Origin: an uncultured Lachnoclostridium sp.
GTDB lineage: Bacteria > Bacillota > Clostridia > Lachnospirales > Lachnospiraceae
DNA: 64,000 nucleotides
Assembly: GCA_944381625.1 (NCBI GenBank)
Contig: CALWLW010000015.1
Location: 1-64,000 of the forward strand
Direction of reading: 5' to 3'
Shown: positions 41,600-50,976 of the stretch, in pieces
How positions within the stretch are numbered: position 1 is the stretch's first letter
Layout: each line of letters opens with the position of its first letter
The notes under the pieces: model-generated
What the model was told of the DNA's origin: nothing
Database searches by the model: none
Seen by the model: the letters and a program-made list of their open reading frames with translations, nothing else
Position numbers and translations under genes: made by a program

Positions 41600-42468
41600 T
41601 ACCGGGTCCCCTCTAATGTTTCTTCCATTCTCTTAATCGAATAGAACGCTCCGTCGGTCAAAAGCAAAATCTCACTGTCAGAGTCGGAGGTTATGATAAT
41701 GGATGCCGACTGGTATTCAGAACCCCTGCTTCCCTCGCTTATTTTATTTAAAAAGAATTGAATATAAAGGACCGGATATTCCGCCACAAAATCGCCGGAT
41801 ACGGCTGTACGTTCAGATAAGATTGGATAACAGTCTCCGAGCCGTTCCAGACTGAGAATAATGTTTACAGGGCTATAGAAGCGCCCTTTTGTGTAAATAT
41901 AATTGGAAGGATCGCCTTCAAACTTCCCTTCCTTAACCGAAAAAAATATATCTGGTATGTTCTCCTCCGCTAACTTTACTTTCTCATCATACTGGTCATA
42001 CAGTTCCGCATAATATGGATCGTCGTCGCTTGGATAGTCAAACAGCGTCCCGTCATATATATTGGCAGGAACAAATCCTACATATTTATCAATTTCCCAA
42101 TATCCTTTGATGGAGTCCAGGATCATGTCTATCTCTTCCAGCTCCCATCTGTTTTCCAGATGTCCCCATCCATAAAAATCCGTAATCCGGCTCTCGTCTA
42201 CGGACAAAACATTTCCATCCGGCAGCCTAAATTCTATTCGTTCGGCTTTTGTTTCTTCATCTGTTTCTGGAAGGGAACTGGAAAATGTTTTTTCTTTTGG
42301 CATTTCTTCTATTACACTTTCGTCCAATTCGTTTCCATCCGGCTCCTGTTGCTCCCGATTTTCTTTCGTGCTGCCGAAAAAGCACATGAATATAATAATG
42401 ACAAAAACTACAAATAGTAAATACATGAATTTTTTAATTACAGATATCAAGTTTTTAAAATTCATCAT
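41599..42468 (-). CDS. membrane-anchored protein of unknown function
   Basis: A 289-residue protein with one N-terminal membrane span (about 13-32), an acidic, likely extracellular linker (about 33-75), then a soluble domain with DGNVLSVDESRITDFYGWGH and repeated acidic stretches such as DYPSDDDPYYAELYDQYDEK. I do not recognise the family. It is translationally coupled to the next membrane protein gene. GAACGAAGG-like ribosome sites are weak; the start at 42468 is the first methionine with a usable frame. Confidence 0.65.
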   Translation of the reverse strand: MMNFKNLISVIKKFMYLLFVVFVIIIFMCFFGSTKENREQQEPDGNELDESVIEEMPKEKTFSSSLPETDEETKAERIEFRLPDGNVLSVDESRITDFYGWGHLENRWELEEIDMILDSIKGYWEIDKYVGFVPANIYDGTLFDYPSDDDPYYAELYDQYDEKVKLAEENIPDIFFSVKEGKFEGDPSNYIYTKGRFYSPVNIILSLERLGDCYPILSERTAVSGDFVAEYPVLYIQFFLNKISEGSRGSEYQSASIIITSDSDSEILLLTDGAFYSIKRMEETLEGTR

Positions 42469-42749
42469 TTACCGTCTCTTTCCTTTTCATTTCCATAATA
42501 GTCCCGCATATGCTCATAAAGATTTCGCACCTGACGTTCATCCCCTAGGATGGACACTTATCAGCGTAGCACAGAGCTCCGAATAGTTTTATGTCCTGAA
42601 CGGTTTCAGGCAAGCTCTCCCATATCGAATACCTTCGATTCGCAAAATCGTTTATATCCTGGTACTTCGCATGAATGCCTGATTTATAAAACGCTGTTGT
42701 TGACAAAATTATAGCAGGATCTCAACCATTGTTATTCCTTCTTGTATCC
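42469..42749. other. intergenic region on the leader-distal side of the array
   Basis: About 280 bp without a supported gene. On the minus strand 42545-42721 stays open for 59 codons (it includes FYKSGIHAKYQDINDFANRR) but lacks a start and a ribosome site, so it may be a decayed gene end. A TTGACA at 42701-42706 on the plus strand has no matching -10. Confidence 0.4.
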
Positions 42750-43907
42750 GTTTGGGTATCTTATGAATTTACACTACTCTCAAACAGGGTATTCCATACC
42801 GGTAACATATCCGTCGTTTGACCATACTATGAATTTACACTACTCTCAAACCGTCTTCCCGCTTTTAAAGGTGGCCATAAAGTTTGACCATACTATGAAT
42901 TTACACTACTCTCAAACACTATTTGATTCTCTAATTCGTATTGATGTGTTTGACCATCCTATGAATTTACACTACTCTCAAACCAAGCGCACACACAAAA
43001 TTGACACGGATTCGTTTGACCATACTATGAATTTACACTACTCTCAAACAACAAGTATAGCAAATCCCTGTGACATGCAGTTTGACCATCCTATGAATTT
43101 ACACTACTCTCAAACCATCTGCGGTCAGCATATTCTATATGTCGAGTTTGACCATCCTATGAATTTACACTACTCTCAAACACATACCAACAAATGCGTT
43201 AGACCGTCAGGGTTTGACCATCCTATGAATTTACACTACTCTCAAACTACGCCATGTAAAACCTCTTTTCTATCAAGGTTTGACCATCCTATGAATTTAC
43301 ACTACTCTCAAACGATCACCGGAACCGACCGAATGGACACGCGGTTTGACCATCCTATGAATTTACACTACTCTCAAACTGCTCAGGACATTGGTAAAAT
43401 CATGTTTGAGTTTGACCATCCTATGAATTTACACTACTCTCAAACTTACAGCTTAGTAAAACGCATCGCATCGTGGTTTGACCATCCTATGAATTTACAC
43501 TACTCTCAAACTGTAAATACCGGCGATTCTATAACGACACGGTTTGACCATCCTATGAATTTACACTACTCTCAAACAATCACCGTCATCATCCACAAGC
43601 AGTATCCGTTTGACCATCCTATGAATTTACACTACTCTCAAACTATCATGAGGGATCTGTAGGATCACATGTAGTTTGACCATCCTATGAATTTACACTA
43701 CTCTCAAACAAATGAATGCCCTTCATATTCAACAAGCATGTTTGACCATCCTATGAATTTACACTACTCTCAAACCTGCCAGCGAGGATGTCCAGTACCT
43801 CCTGTGTTTGACCATCCTATGAATTTACACTACTCTCAAACGTGATGAATAAATGTTTGCACGATCAGAAAGTTTGACCATCCTATGAATTTACACTACT
43901 CTCAAAC
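42750..43907 (-). CRISPR. type II-A CRISPR array, 18 repeats and 17 spacers
   Basis: Eighteen 36-bp repeats (plus-strand GTTTGACCAT...CTCTCAAAC) alternate with 17 spacers, every one exactly 30 bp. crRNAs are read from the minus strand, with the repeat starting GTTTGAGAGTAGTG. The repeat at 42750-42785 is degenerate in its first part (GGGTATCTT), marking the old, leader-distal end. Repeats 2, 3 and 5 carry CATACTATG, while repeat 4 and repeats 6-18 carry CATCCTATG. The leader side is at 43907, next to csn2. Confidence 0.98.
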
Positions 43908-43983
43908 CTCAAATCCCTGCGGGCTCTCAACAAGTACACGTGCCACTACATCACGGGAAATTCATAGGATGGTATTTATTTTA
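43908..43983 (-). promoter_or_regulatory. CRISPR leader with ATTTGAG anchor and inverted repeat core
   Basis: The leader is only 76 bp, between the csn2 stop and the first repeat. Next to the repeat its minus strand reads ATTTGAG (43908-43914), the leader-anchoring sequence that guides spacer insertion in streptococcal type II-A systems. At 43958-43973 lies AAATTCATAGGATGGT, an exact inverted copy of 16 bases of the repeat. A possible -10 TAAAAT on the minus strand lies near the csn2 end (about 43979-43984). Confidence 0.85.
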
Positions 43984-44667
43984 TTATTTCACAGTTGCAT
44001 CGATAACACAATAATCTTTATCAATAATTATTTTTCTTTCCACTTTTTCATTAACACATACGTCTTGTGCATCAATTAAAATCAAGTGATACTTTTTATA
44101 AAAAGCCTGTTCATATAAATATTCTATTTCTTTTGTCTCCAAAAAGGACGTAATATTTATGAGGATAAAAATATCAATATTACGCACTTCTGACATCAGC
44201 TGTAAATATTCAAGAAGATATGAAACGTAACCCTCATCATTTTCCCGGAATTTTAATTCTAATGCTTTAAAAAGAGACTTCATTTCCAGTTCGTCATAAC
44301 TGACATCATAGCCAACTCCGTCAATTACTTTGCTCAAAAAGCCAGACAAACCAGACTTGATCTCACGCCATTCCAGCAAAAGCTCTGTTCCATTTATTTC
44401 TGACGCCAGTTCATCATACAAAGCATTTAACATCTTTCTCTGATTTATTTCCAGTTCAAAAATATTGACTATGAGTTCACAGGTATCATGGATTTTTAAC
44501 ACCTGGCCGTCATTCGACAAAATCCATTTTCCCTCCTGCCCGTCCAGCTGCCTTTTAAAGTCAACAATAAACTGAGACATAACTGCGGGATTTTCCACGA
44601 TAAGTCTTTGAATCACACCTTCTTCCAGCTTTATCTGGAATGTATACTCCGAATGTACTAGCTTCAT
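43984..44667 (-). CDS. csn2: CRISPR adaptation protein Csn2
   Basis: A 227-residue Csn2, the marker of type II-A systems. It forms a tetrameric ring that holds DNA ends during spacer uptake. The typical N-terminal KLVHSEYTFQIKLEEG and the RNIDIFILINITSFLETKEI segment near the C-terminus are recognisable. It overlaps the cas2 stop by four bases. It is the last cas gene before the leader. Confidence 0.93.
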   Translation of the reverse strand: MKLVHSEYTFQIKLEEGVIQRLIVENPAVMSQFIVDFKRQLDGQEGKWILSNDGQVLKIHDTCELIVNIFELEINQRKMLNALYDELASEINGTELLLEWREIKSGLSGFLSKVIDGVGYDVSYDELEMKSLFKALELKFRENDEGYVSYLLEYLQLMSEVRNIDIFILINITSFLETKEIEYLYEQAFYKKYHLILIDAQDVCVNEKVERKIIIDKDYCVIDATVK

Positions 44668-44984
44668 AAAACAATCAGCCTCTCATCACTGTCCAAAACC
44701 TTGTTGTTTGACGCTCCCACAATAAATTCAATCTTCTGAAACTGCTTTTCTGTCATGGTCAGAACCTGAACAAGTCCTGATTCTGGCTTATTCTTCTTCA
44801 AATTTGCCACAACAGCTTCCGCCACTGTGGCATTTAACGCAAGTTTACAGTACACAGACTCCTGCATCATGATAAATCCTGACTTCAATAAAAACTTCCT
44901 GAATTTCGTATATTGTCTTATATTTTCAGAGGTTGTTACGGGAAGATCAAATAATACCATCACTCTCATATATCTGTATGTCAT
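44664..44984 (-). CDS. cas2: CRISPR-associated Cas2
   Basis: A 106-residue Cas2 with the ferredoxin-like fold. The N-terminal strand MRVMVLFDLPV includes the conserved Asp, followed by KFRKFLLKSGFIMMQESVYC. It bridges two Cas1 dimers in the spacer integration complex. It lies six bases after cas1 and overlaps csn2. Confidence 0.96.
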   Translation of the reverse strand: MTYRYMRVMVLFDLPVTTSENIRQYTKFRKFLLKSGFIMMQESVYCKLALNATVAEAVVANLKKNKPESGLVQVLTMTEKQFQKIEFIVGASNNKVLDSDERLIVL

Positions 44985-44990
44985 ACCCCT

Positions 44991-45860
44991 TCACCACTGA
45001 CAGAATTTCAATAAAGATATATCCTTATCATTTACCGCATCAAATACACTTCTACAATAGATCTTTATTGCATTGATCAGATAATTATTTTTTCCATCAA
45101 TCCTGACTTCCTGATTCACGAGATTTACCAACTGCAATTTTTCTTCATGTTCCAGTTTTTCCGGTTCCATCTCAAATACTTTTCGATCCACAAATATACG
45201 GAGCGGTTCCATGAGATCTGATCCCAGATTAAATGGATTAAACATATTGTCATGAAAAAGGCCCAGTTGAGTAATATATCCATTAGACACAATTTCCCGG
45301 TTTACCGCTGAAAGCAGGATACCATATCCATAATTAAGCGCCGCATTAAATGGAATATCGGACGTTCGGGAAAAATCCTTTCCAAACAATCCGTTAAAAT
45401 AAACTTTTGCCGCATGTCCCTCTCTGTTGGTCGCATCTCCCGGTTTTATTTCTTCAAGATATGATTGTAACAAAACTGCTTCGTCCGCTTTCCCTGCCAG
45501 TTCCAATAACCTTTTCTGGTTCCGAATCTTTTCCGAAACAATTTCGGTCCAGATCATAAGTTTTGTTTCTTTGTCCCACCCCACCTGTGTCCGAACTTTT
45601 AAACTGGTATCATGACTTCCATAATACGGGATCAGTTCGGAAGAAGGATTTCTCTTCTCATCACAAAAAATAACCTTTACTTTTTGTTTTGTCAGTTCCG
45701 CAAGCAATGACGCCGTGATGGACACTGCTGTTGACTCGATCAACAGCAGCGCAATCTCACTCATATGTATCTGTGTTATTTCTTTTTGTCTTACTATCAT
45801 GTAACCCATTTTATAATCCAGCTTCGCGCTATTGGAAATGACTACGGTACGCCAACTCAT
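44991..45860 (-). CDS. cas1: CRISPR-associated integrase Cas1
   Basis: A 289-residue type II Cas1 integrase. The N-terminal beta domain starts MSWRTVVISNSAKLDYK. The metal-binding residues of the helical domain are in AALNYGYGILLSAV (upstream Glu in REGHAAKVYF), His in GLFHDNMFN and Asp/Glu in NLGSDLMEPLRIFVD. It overlaps the cas9 stop by four bases. Confidence 0.96.
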   Translation of the reverse strand: MSWRTVVISNSAKLDYKMGYMIVRQKEITQIHMSEIALLLIESTAVSITASLLAELTKQKVKVIFCDEKRNPSSELIPYYGSHDTSLKVRTQVGWDKETKLMIWTEIVSEKIRNQKRLLELAGKADEAVLLQSYLEEIKPGDATNREGHAAKVYFNGLFGKDFSRTSDIPFNAALNYGYGILLSAVNREIVSNGYITQLGLFHDNMFNPFNLGSDLMEPLRIFVDRKVFEMEPEKLEHEEKLQLVNLVNQEVRIDGKNNYLINAIKIYCRSVFDAVNDKDISLLKFCQW

Positions 45861-48800
45861 ACCTTCAGCAGATCAACTGTCTGCTCAAATAATCCAGTCA
45901 CAGATTGATTTTTCAAATATGCGCTTTTACATCCCGATATGATTTTATTGATTTTAATTGTTCCTGTTTGTGGTGAACCTCCTATTAAGCTTAAGTTTGC
46001 CGCATTGGGTTTACACCTTAAAAGCCACATGATCTCATTCAGAATCATACATTGTTCTTCACAGGATAACTTTCCAAACTTATCTCGCATTTTTACCAGG
46101 GCTTTATACTGGTTATTGGGACGGTATTGATATATTGTGTCCCGTTGTTTCCTGCACAATTCTTCGTACAGTTTTACATTCTTTTCTTTTGTAATACCAT
46201 CGCTCTCTCCAAGCTGTAACAATGCTTTCTTATCCGTACGTTCCTGATTACGTTTAATATATTTCTCTATTTTTTTGAGATGCTTCTCAAATTCTTCGTC
46301 CAGACAGGGCTGCACCGCTCCCTGCAATACCAGTTGTTTTCCAGTTGTACCGCGCAAATGCATTGGAAATCCATCTATTACCAAACAGGAATCCTTTTTT
46401 ATCCTGTTTATAATTACCCGCGACTCTTTTAAACCATATACATTTTCGCAATATTCCTCAAAACTTGCTTCACCTGATTTAAACTGCTTCATTAAATATA
46501 ACGGTACGGCTTCGATGGAGCGAATGGTCTTTCCCTTTTTGTCCAACGATTCCACCAACGCAAAACAAGCCGGAGTAACTTTCTTATATCCGCCATATTT
46601 ATTGATGTCCAGTCCCTTTTTCAGCGGAACGCCCGGATTCTGATCTTTTCCCACCGGATTTTGATCAAAATATCCTCCGCTTTGTCCCCTTTTATTCATC
46701 GTCGCATATCTGGTATATCGGATATTGTTTTTCTTCATTTGCTCGGAGACAACTTTTATACTGCCGTCTTTTCCCCGTTTCCAGATTACTCTGTCTTTCC
46801 GGATCAGGTCAAAATCATACATCCTGTTCAAACTGTAATTTTTACTGCCGACTTCATTCAGCCAACGAAGCGGATTACTGGTAAATTTCTCATGATATAC
46901 GTTTCCCACCACAATATTCAGATATGCGTCTTTGGCATGATGATAGTCATTTAAGCTTCGCACCTTGACCATATCCAACTGCTCCTGGCGAAATTCCGAT
47001 ACAGCTTTTGCCTTGACATAGACAATCTCCGCATCGCTGAAAATCTCCTGCATCACCTCGGCTACCATCTTCGTAGACTGGCTTGTTTCCACAATCTGCC
47101 TGTTAATGAAACCTGCCAGCTCCTCATTCGTAAGGGGCGTTCTTCTCATAAGCCGTTCATATTTCTTTTCAGAAATCAGATGCCTTGATTTCAGGACTGC
47201 CCAAAAAGGGTTCATTTTTTTCTGAATTTCCGGCGAAATCAGTTCGTCGCTCTTCTTCGCGTTAACCGTCCTTTTCACCAATACCAGATTATCTATGCTG
47301 TCATCCTTTGTCTTGGACTGGGGATAAATATGATCCCTGTCATACACGGTCGCATCATAAAGCTGTGATAAATCAATGGGTTCTCCCGTGTACATACAGC
47401 GTCCCATCTGAGTATAATAAAGATATAATTTAATGCTGCGGAATTCTTTTTCATCCTTGTTTCCAATTTCCTCAACCCACTGCCGACTTTCTTCTTTATC
47501 AATCTGTCTGTAGAGTTCGAGCAGTTGATCTTTTCTCGATGACGTCCTTTTCTTCTCGGCTTCCGCCCTGGTCATTTCAACAAATACTTTTTGGGGCGGT
47601 TTTCCCATAATCTTCTGAATCTCTTTCGCAATCAGCACAGCCTGCCATGCTGCCCGTTTCACTGAAGGAGACGCCATTCTGTCTTCCATCAGGTTCTCAT
47701 AGGTAAGAGCTTTCAGTTCTCTCTTATTCTGATTGTTTTCCTCTTCAACCGCCTCTCTGAATGTATATCTCTGGCTCAGTAGCTGCATAAGGTTACTATT
47801 TGTGTTTCGGAGCGCAGAAATAATCGTATAAATTTCTCCTGTTTCTATATCTGTTCCTTCAACTTCAGACAAAAATTCTCCTGACAAACGTCCCCACCCC
47901 TGATAGCGCAGACGCAGGATCTTTTTCAACTGTTCCTCACTGATCAGCTCCTCAGAATAATTCTGCCGGATAATCCGTTTCAACATTTTTATCTCATCGC
48001 CGTAAACGGTGATCCAGCAAATAATCTTTTCTATCATTTGCTGAATCTGGTACTTATTTACATCATCCCCGAATATCTTACGAAAATCATGATAAGAAGT
48101 CAGGCTGGATTTTATTGCAACATCAATGCCGAAAATTTGCTCATTTTCAGCGTCTATTCCCTCGGCTCTCAAAAATTCAACAATATCTTTTCTTTTTACA
48201 TGCCTCTTTCTTTTAAAAATGGAATCAAACATCGCCTGCTTTAATTCTACTGCCGGTTTTTCTGACCCAATTCTAATGTTGTTAATCTCATTCCATACCA
48301 TATATTCGGAATAAAGGAGCGAATTTTTGGGCAATACATCTTTGCCGACGAGATAGGTACATTTATTCGTCATACGCCGGATAAATTTCTCCCCGGATTT
48401 GTCAAAATCAATTTTTTCCCTGATATTCCATGGTGTGATTACGCCCTCCTCTTTTCTCACGGCCCATGAATTTTTATTTCCGTTTGTATTCAGCGGCCCC
48501 ACATAATACGGTACCCTGAATTCTAAAATAGAACTGATCTTTTCCGCCGCGCTTATCCCATCCTGGTCTTTCCGGTTCAGAAACTCAAGATAAGATTTCG
48601 CATTTTCTAATATTTTCTGGAGTTCCATTTTATTTACCTGATATGGTATTACTCCATTATCTTTTGTGACCTGAAGCGGAAGGAAAGATTCTGTTTCCAG
48701 TTCTCTTAATACATATTGGACGTCCGCCTCCTGAGAATCTTTGTAATAAACAGCTATGATTTTCTTGATGCTCTTTTTCAGATCCTCAAACGTGCATTTT

Positions 48801-49918
48801 TTTACTTTTTTCTTTTTTCCATTTTGGATTGTCGTCCCGATATATGCACAATAATTGTCTTTTCCCTCTCTCTGGAAAAAATCCCGATAAACCTGCTCGT
48901 CCGCCGCTCTGATAATCTTTTTAAGTATTTTCAGGTCTTTTTTATGTTTTTCATAGGAAGCGGCATTTGCCACAGACAAATACGATCTTCCTTCGTATTC
49001 CCCTCCTCTTAAAATATCTGCTAAAACTGACCAATCATAGATTGCCTTTATCATATCGACAACTACACACCGCTCCTGAAGTTCCGGCTCAATCAGTGTG
49101 CGCAACTCATCATATGCCTCTTCAGAAAAACTGATGGACGGTTTCTCTGTTTCCGCCAGAGCCGCATCGTTAAACACATCCGCCAGCTTCACCGTCAGGC
49201 CGCACATCAATCCGATGACAGCTCTTAGCTGACGATCTCCTTTCTCACATTGAAGTAATTTCATCACCGCAGAATTTTTATCTTTTTTGCTCTGATTTTT
49301 ATCTTTTAAAACCTCCTCCAATTCCTGCTCGGACAAACAATTTATCTCAACATCCAATTCGTCTGCCAGGCAATTTTTAAAGTTTTCAAAAGCAGACGCA
49401 AAAGAAGTCGCATTCTCCACAGAACCGGCAAACAAAAAATGTCCTCTGTGTTTCATTATATGATGTAAAGCAATATATACCAGCCGTACATCAAATGGAT
49501 TCTTATTCGTTATCAATGCTTTTCGAAGATGATAGATGGTAGGATAATCCCTGTAGAAATCCACATCTGTATATGTCTCATCATGGAACAAAGAATAAAT
49601 CTGCCTTTCACTCTTGTCCTCCGCCCAAAGCATGCTCTCATTCATCCGGCGGAAAAAACCTAGATCTACCTTGTAAATTTCTTCCGCAAAAAGTTCCTGA
49701 AGAAGCTCTATTCTCCATCTTCTCCTTTGCAGTCTTCTGCGGTTGGTTCTCATCATTCTTCGTGATTCTGCCGTTTCCGCTGCTTCAAACAGCCGGCTGC
49801 CCCACATAGCCCGTCCGTGAAAATCCAGCACGTGATACTCTTCATCCGTCACTGCATATCCCACAGAATCTGTTCCCACATCAAGTCCCAGATAATACTC
49901 TTCATGATACTTTGCCAT
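45857..49918 (-). CDS. cas9: CRISPR nuclease Cas9 (type II-A)
   Basis: An RNA-guided nuclease of about 1353 residues. Numbered from the ATG six bases upstream (49924), RuvC-I Asp15 lies in YLGLDVGTDSVG, the arginine-rich bridge helix near 58-75, RuvC-II Glu783 in VFVEMTRAEAE, the HNH His865 in YDRDHIYPQS, and RuvC-III His996/Asp999 in YHHAKDAYLN. All nuclease residues are intact. The start chosen leaves 7-10 bases after GGGGG; the ATG at 49924 is too close to it. The divergent tracrRNA lies 100 bp upstream. The PAM cannot be read from sequence. Confidence 0.97.
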   Translation of the reverse strand: MAKYHEEYYLGLDVGTDSVGYAVTDEEYHVLDFHGRAMWGSRLFEAAETAESRRMMRTNRRRLQRRRWRIELLQELFAEEIYKVDLGFFRRMNESMLWAEDKSERQIYSLFHDETYTDVDFYRDYPTIYHLRKALITNKNPFDVRLVYIALHHIMKHRGHFLFAGSVENATSFASAFENFKNCLADELDVEINCLSEQELEEVLKDKNQSKKDKNSAVMKLLQCEKGDRQLRAVIGLMCGLTVKLADVFNDAALAETEKPSISFSEEAYDELRTLIEPELQERCVVVDMIKAIYDWSVLADILRGGEYEGRSYLSVANAASYEKHKKDLKILKKIIRAADEQVYRDFFQREGKDNYCAYIGTTIQNGKKKKVKKCTFEDLKKSIKKIIAVYYKDSQEADVQYVLRELETESFLPLQVTKDNGVIPYQVNKMELQKILENAKSYLEFLNRKDQDGISAAEKISSILEFRVPYYVGPLNTNGNKNSWAVRKEEGVITPWNIREKIDFDKSGEKFIRRMTNKCTYLVGKDVLPKNSLLYSEYMVWNEINNIRIGSEKPAVELKQAMFDSIFKRKRHVKRKDIVEFLRAEGIDAENEQIFGIDVAIKSSLTSYHDFRKIFGDDVNKYQIQQMIEKIICWITVYGDEIKMLKRIIRQNYSEELISEEQLKKILRLRYQGWGRLSGEFLSEVEGTDIETGEIYTIISALRNTNSNLMQLLSQRYTFREAVEEENNQNKRELKALTYENLMEDRMASPSVKRAAWQAVLIAKEIQKIMGKPPQKVFVEMTRAEAEKKRTSSRKDQLLELYRQIDKEESRQWVEEIGNKDEKEFRSIKLYLYYTQMGRCMYTGEPIDLSQLYDATVYDRDHIYPQSKTKDDSIDNLVLVKRTVNAKKSDELISPEIQKKMNPFWAVLKSRHLISEKKYERLMRRTPLTNEELAGFINRQIVETSQSTKMVAEVMQEIFSDAEIVYVKAKAVSEFRQEQLDMVKVRSLNDYHHAKDAYLNIVVGNVYHEKFTSNPLRWLNEVGSKNYSLNRMYDFDLIRKDRVIWKRGKDGSIKVVSEQMKKNNIRYTRYATMNKRGQSGGYFDQNPVGKDQNPGVPLKKGLDINKYGGYKKVTPACFALVESLDKKGKTIRSIEAVPLYLMKQFKSGEASFEEYCENVYGLKESRVIINRIKKDSCLVIDGFPMHLRGTTGKQLVLQGAVQPCLDEEFEKHLKKIEKYIKRNQERTDKKALLQLGESDGITKEKNVKLYEELCRKQRDTIYQYRPNNQYKALVKMRDKFGKLSCEEQCMILNEIMWLLRCKPNAANLSLIGGSPQTGTIKINKIISGCKSAYLKNQSVTGLFEQTVDLLKV

Positions 49919-49990
49919 AGTCATAATCCCCCTTTGTACTTTCCCAAATTTTCTCGTTCCGACGTTCCGGTTCCTGCTACAAAATTTTTA

Positions 49991-50019
49991 TTGACATCAT
50001 TGCTTATTTATTCTATACT
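49991..50019 (+). promoter_or_regulatory. tracrRNA promoter
   Basis: Perfect TTGACA (49991-49996) and TATACT (50014-50019), exactly 17 bp apart, place the tracrRNA start near 50026. The cas9 promoter must lie in the same 70 bp on the other strand. Confidence 0.85.
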
Positions 50020-50025
50020 TAACAT

Positions 50026-50126
50026 AACTCAAATGAAGACCATCATATGAGTTTACACTACAAGTTCAAATAAAAATTTATTCTAATCGTTCTTCGGAAC
50101 CATCCCACATGTGTGGGATTTTTTTT
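50026..50126 (+). ncRNA. tracrRNA
   Basis: About 100 nt, transcribed away from cas9. The anti-repeat at 50038-50071 pairs with the crRNA repeat through GACCATC, TATGA, TTTACACTAC and TTCAAA. As in the well-studied Cas9 guides, an AAGT bulge faces GA in the repeat. After it come an AATAAA/TTTATT stem (nexus region), a GTTC-TTCG-GAAC tetraloop hairpin (50089-50100) and the terminator ATCCCACATGTGTGGGAT with T8 (50102-50126). Confidence 0.92.
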
Positions 50127-50139
50127 GCAGTTTTTTATA

Positions 50140-50832
50140 CTACACCTCCACCCTCTCCACTTCAAACACATCATCCTCCAGCCTGGACACTCTCAGCACA
50201 AAATCAAACCGGTCCACGTCCGTGCACATCCAGTAATCTTCCTCGGGAAAGACCTGATTTTCCGCGTCAAAGAAACGCTGTACGGTGGGGTCTTCCCGGA
50301 GCGTCCGAAGCTCCGCTTCCATGTCCAGCGGGCGGCCTCCCAGAAGCCCTTTGATGTACTGGCCGCAGAGCAGATCCTCCGGGGCATCCTCCAGACCGTC
50401 TAACCCCATGCATACCAGGGATACCCGTTCATAACCTTTTTCCCGGATATAACGGGCGATCGCCCCGGCGTTGACCAGGCTTCCCGTCAGAATCTCGTCC
50501 GCGCGCAGGGCGTTTGCCACCCCCTGCGTCCCCGCGCTGGTGGTGTGTACGACAGTCTTTCCTCTCAGATCCGCGCCCTTTGTCTGGGACGGGGAATTGC
50601 CGTAGTCGAACCCGGGCAGCATCACTCCGTGCCGTTCTCCCACCAAAAGGTATTCCGGATGCTCGTCCCTCAGGGCATACGCCCGCTCCTTCGATCCCAC
50701 GGGAAGTATTCTGGCCGCTCCCTGCGCCGCCAGGTAACATTCCAGGGAAAAGGCCCGGAACACATCGATGATCACCGTCAGCCCTTCCGCCTTTTTTGCG
50801 CCGTCTATCATATGTAAAATCTGTACATCCAT
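50140..50832 (-). CDS. comB: 2-phosphosulfolactate phosphatase family protein
   Basis: A 230-residue ComB-family enzyme. In methanogens ComB makes sulfolactate for coenzyme M. In Clostridia the family is widespread without that pathway, so the real substrate is unclear. Visible motifs are VIIDVFRAFSLECYL (residues 19-33), GERHGVMLPGFDYGNSP, VHTTSAGTQG and CMGLDGLEDAPEDLLCGQYI. The start MDVQIL follows GGAAAGGAGACAGAGG. The frame is open for 38 more codons upstream without a ribosome site. Confidence 0.88.
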   Translation of the reverse strand: MDVQILHMIDGAKKAEGLTVIIDVFRAFSLECYLAAQGAARILPVGSKERAYALRDEHPEYLLVGERHGVMLPGFDYGNSPSQTKGADLRGKTVVHTTSAGTQGVANALRADEILTGSLVNAGAIARYIREKGYERVSLVCMGLDGLEDAPEDLLCGQYIKGLLGGRPLDMEAELRTLREDPTVQRFFDAENQVFPEEDYWMCTDVDRFDFVLRVSRLEDDVFEVERVEV

Positions 50833-50976
50833 CCTCTGTCTCCTTTCCATGGAGCCGAATCCCCCAATGCAGGCACTCGGCGTATTTGACCTCGCAGGAA
50901 CCGAACCTCTGAGCCGCTCCGCGCATAAACCTGTCTTCTTTGGCACATGCTATGGCGGAAGAAAGGAGGCGTTTCT

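Noticed and set aside
42742..43662. 306-residue open reading frame with repeated MNLHYSQT units on the plus strand
   Set aside because: It is the CRISPR array read as protein. The repeat plus spacer period of 66 bp is divisible by three, so the frame stays open. No ribosome site and no protein family.
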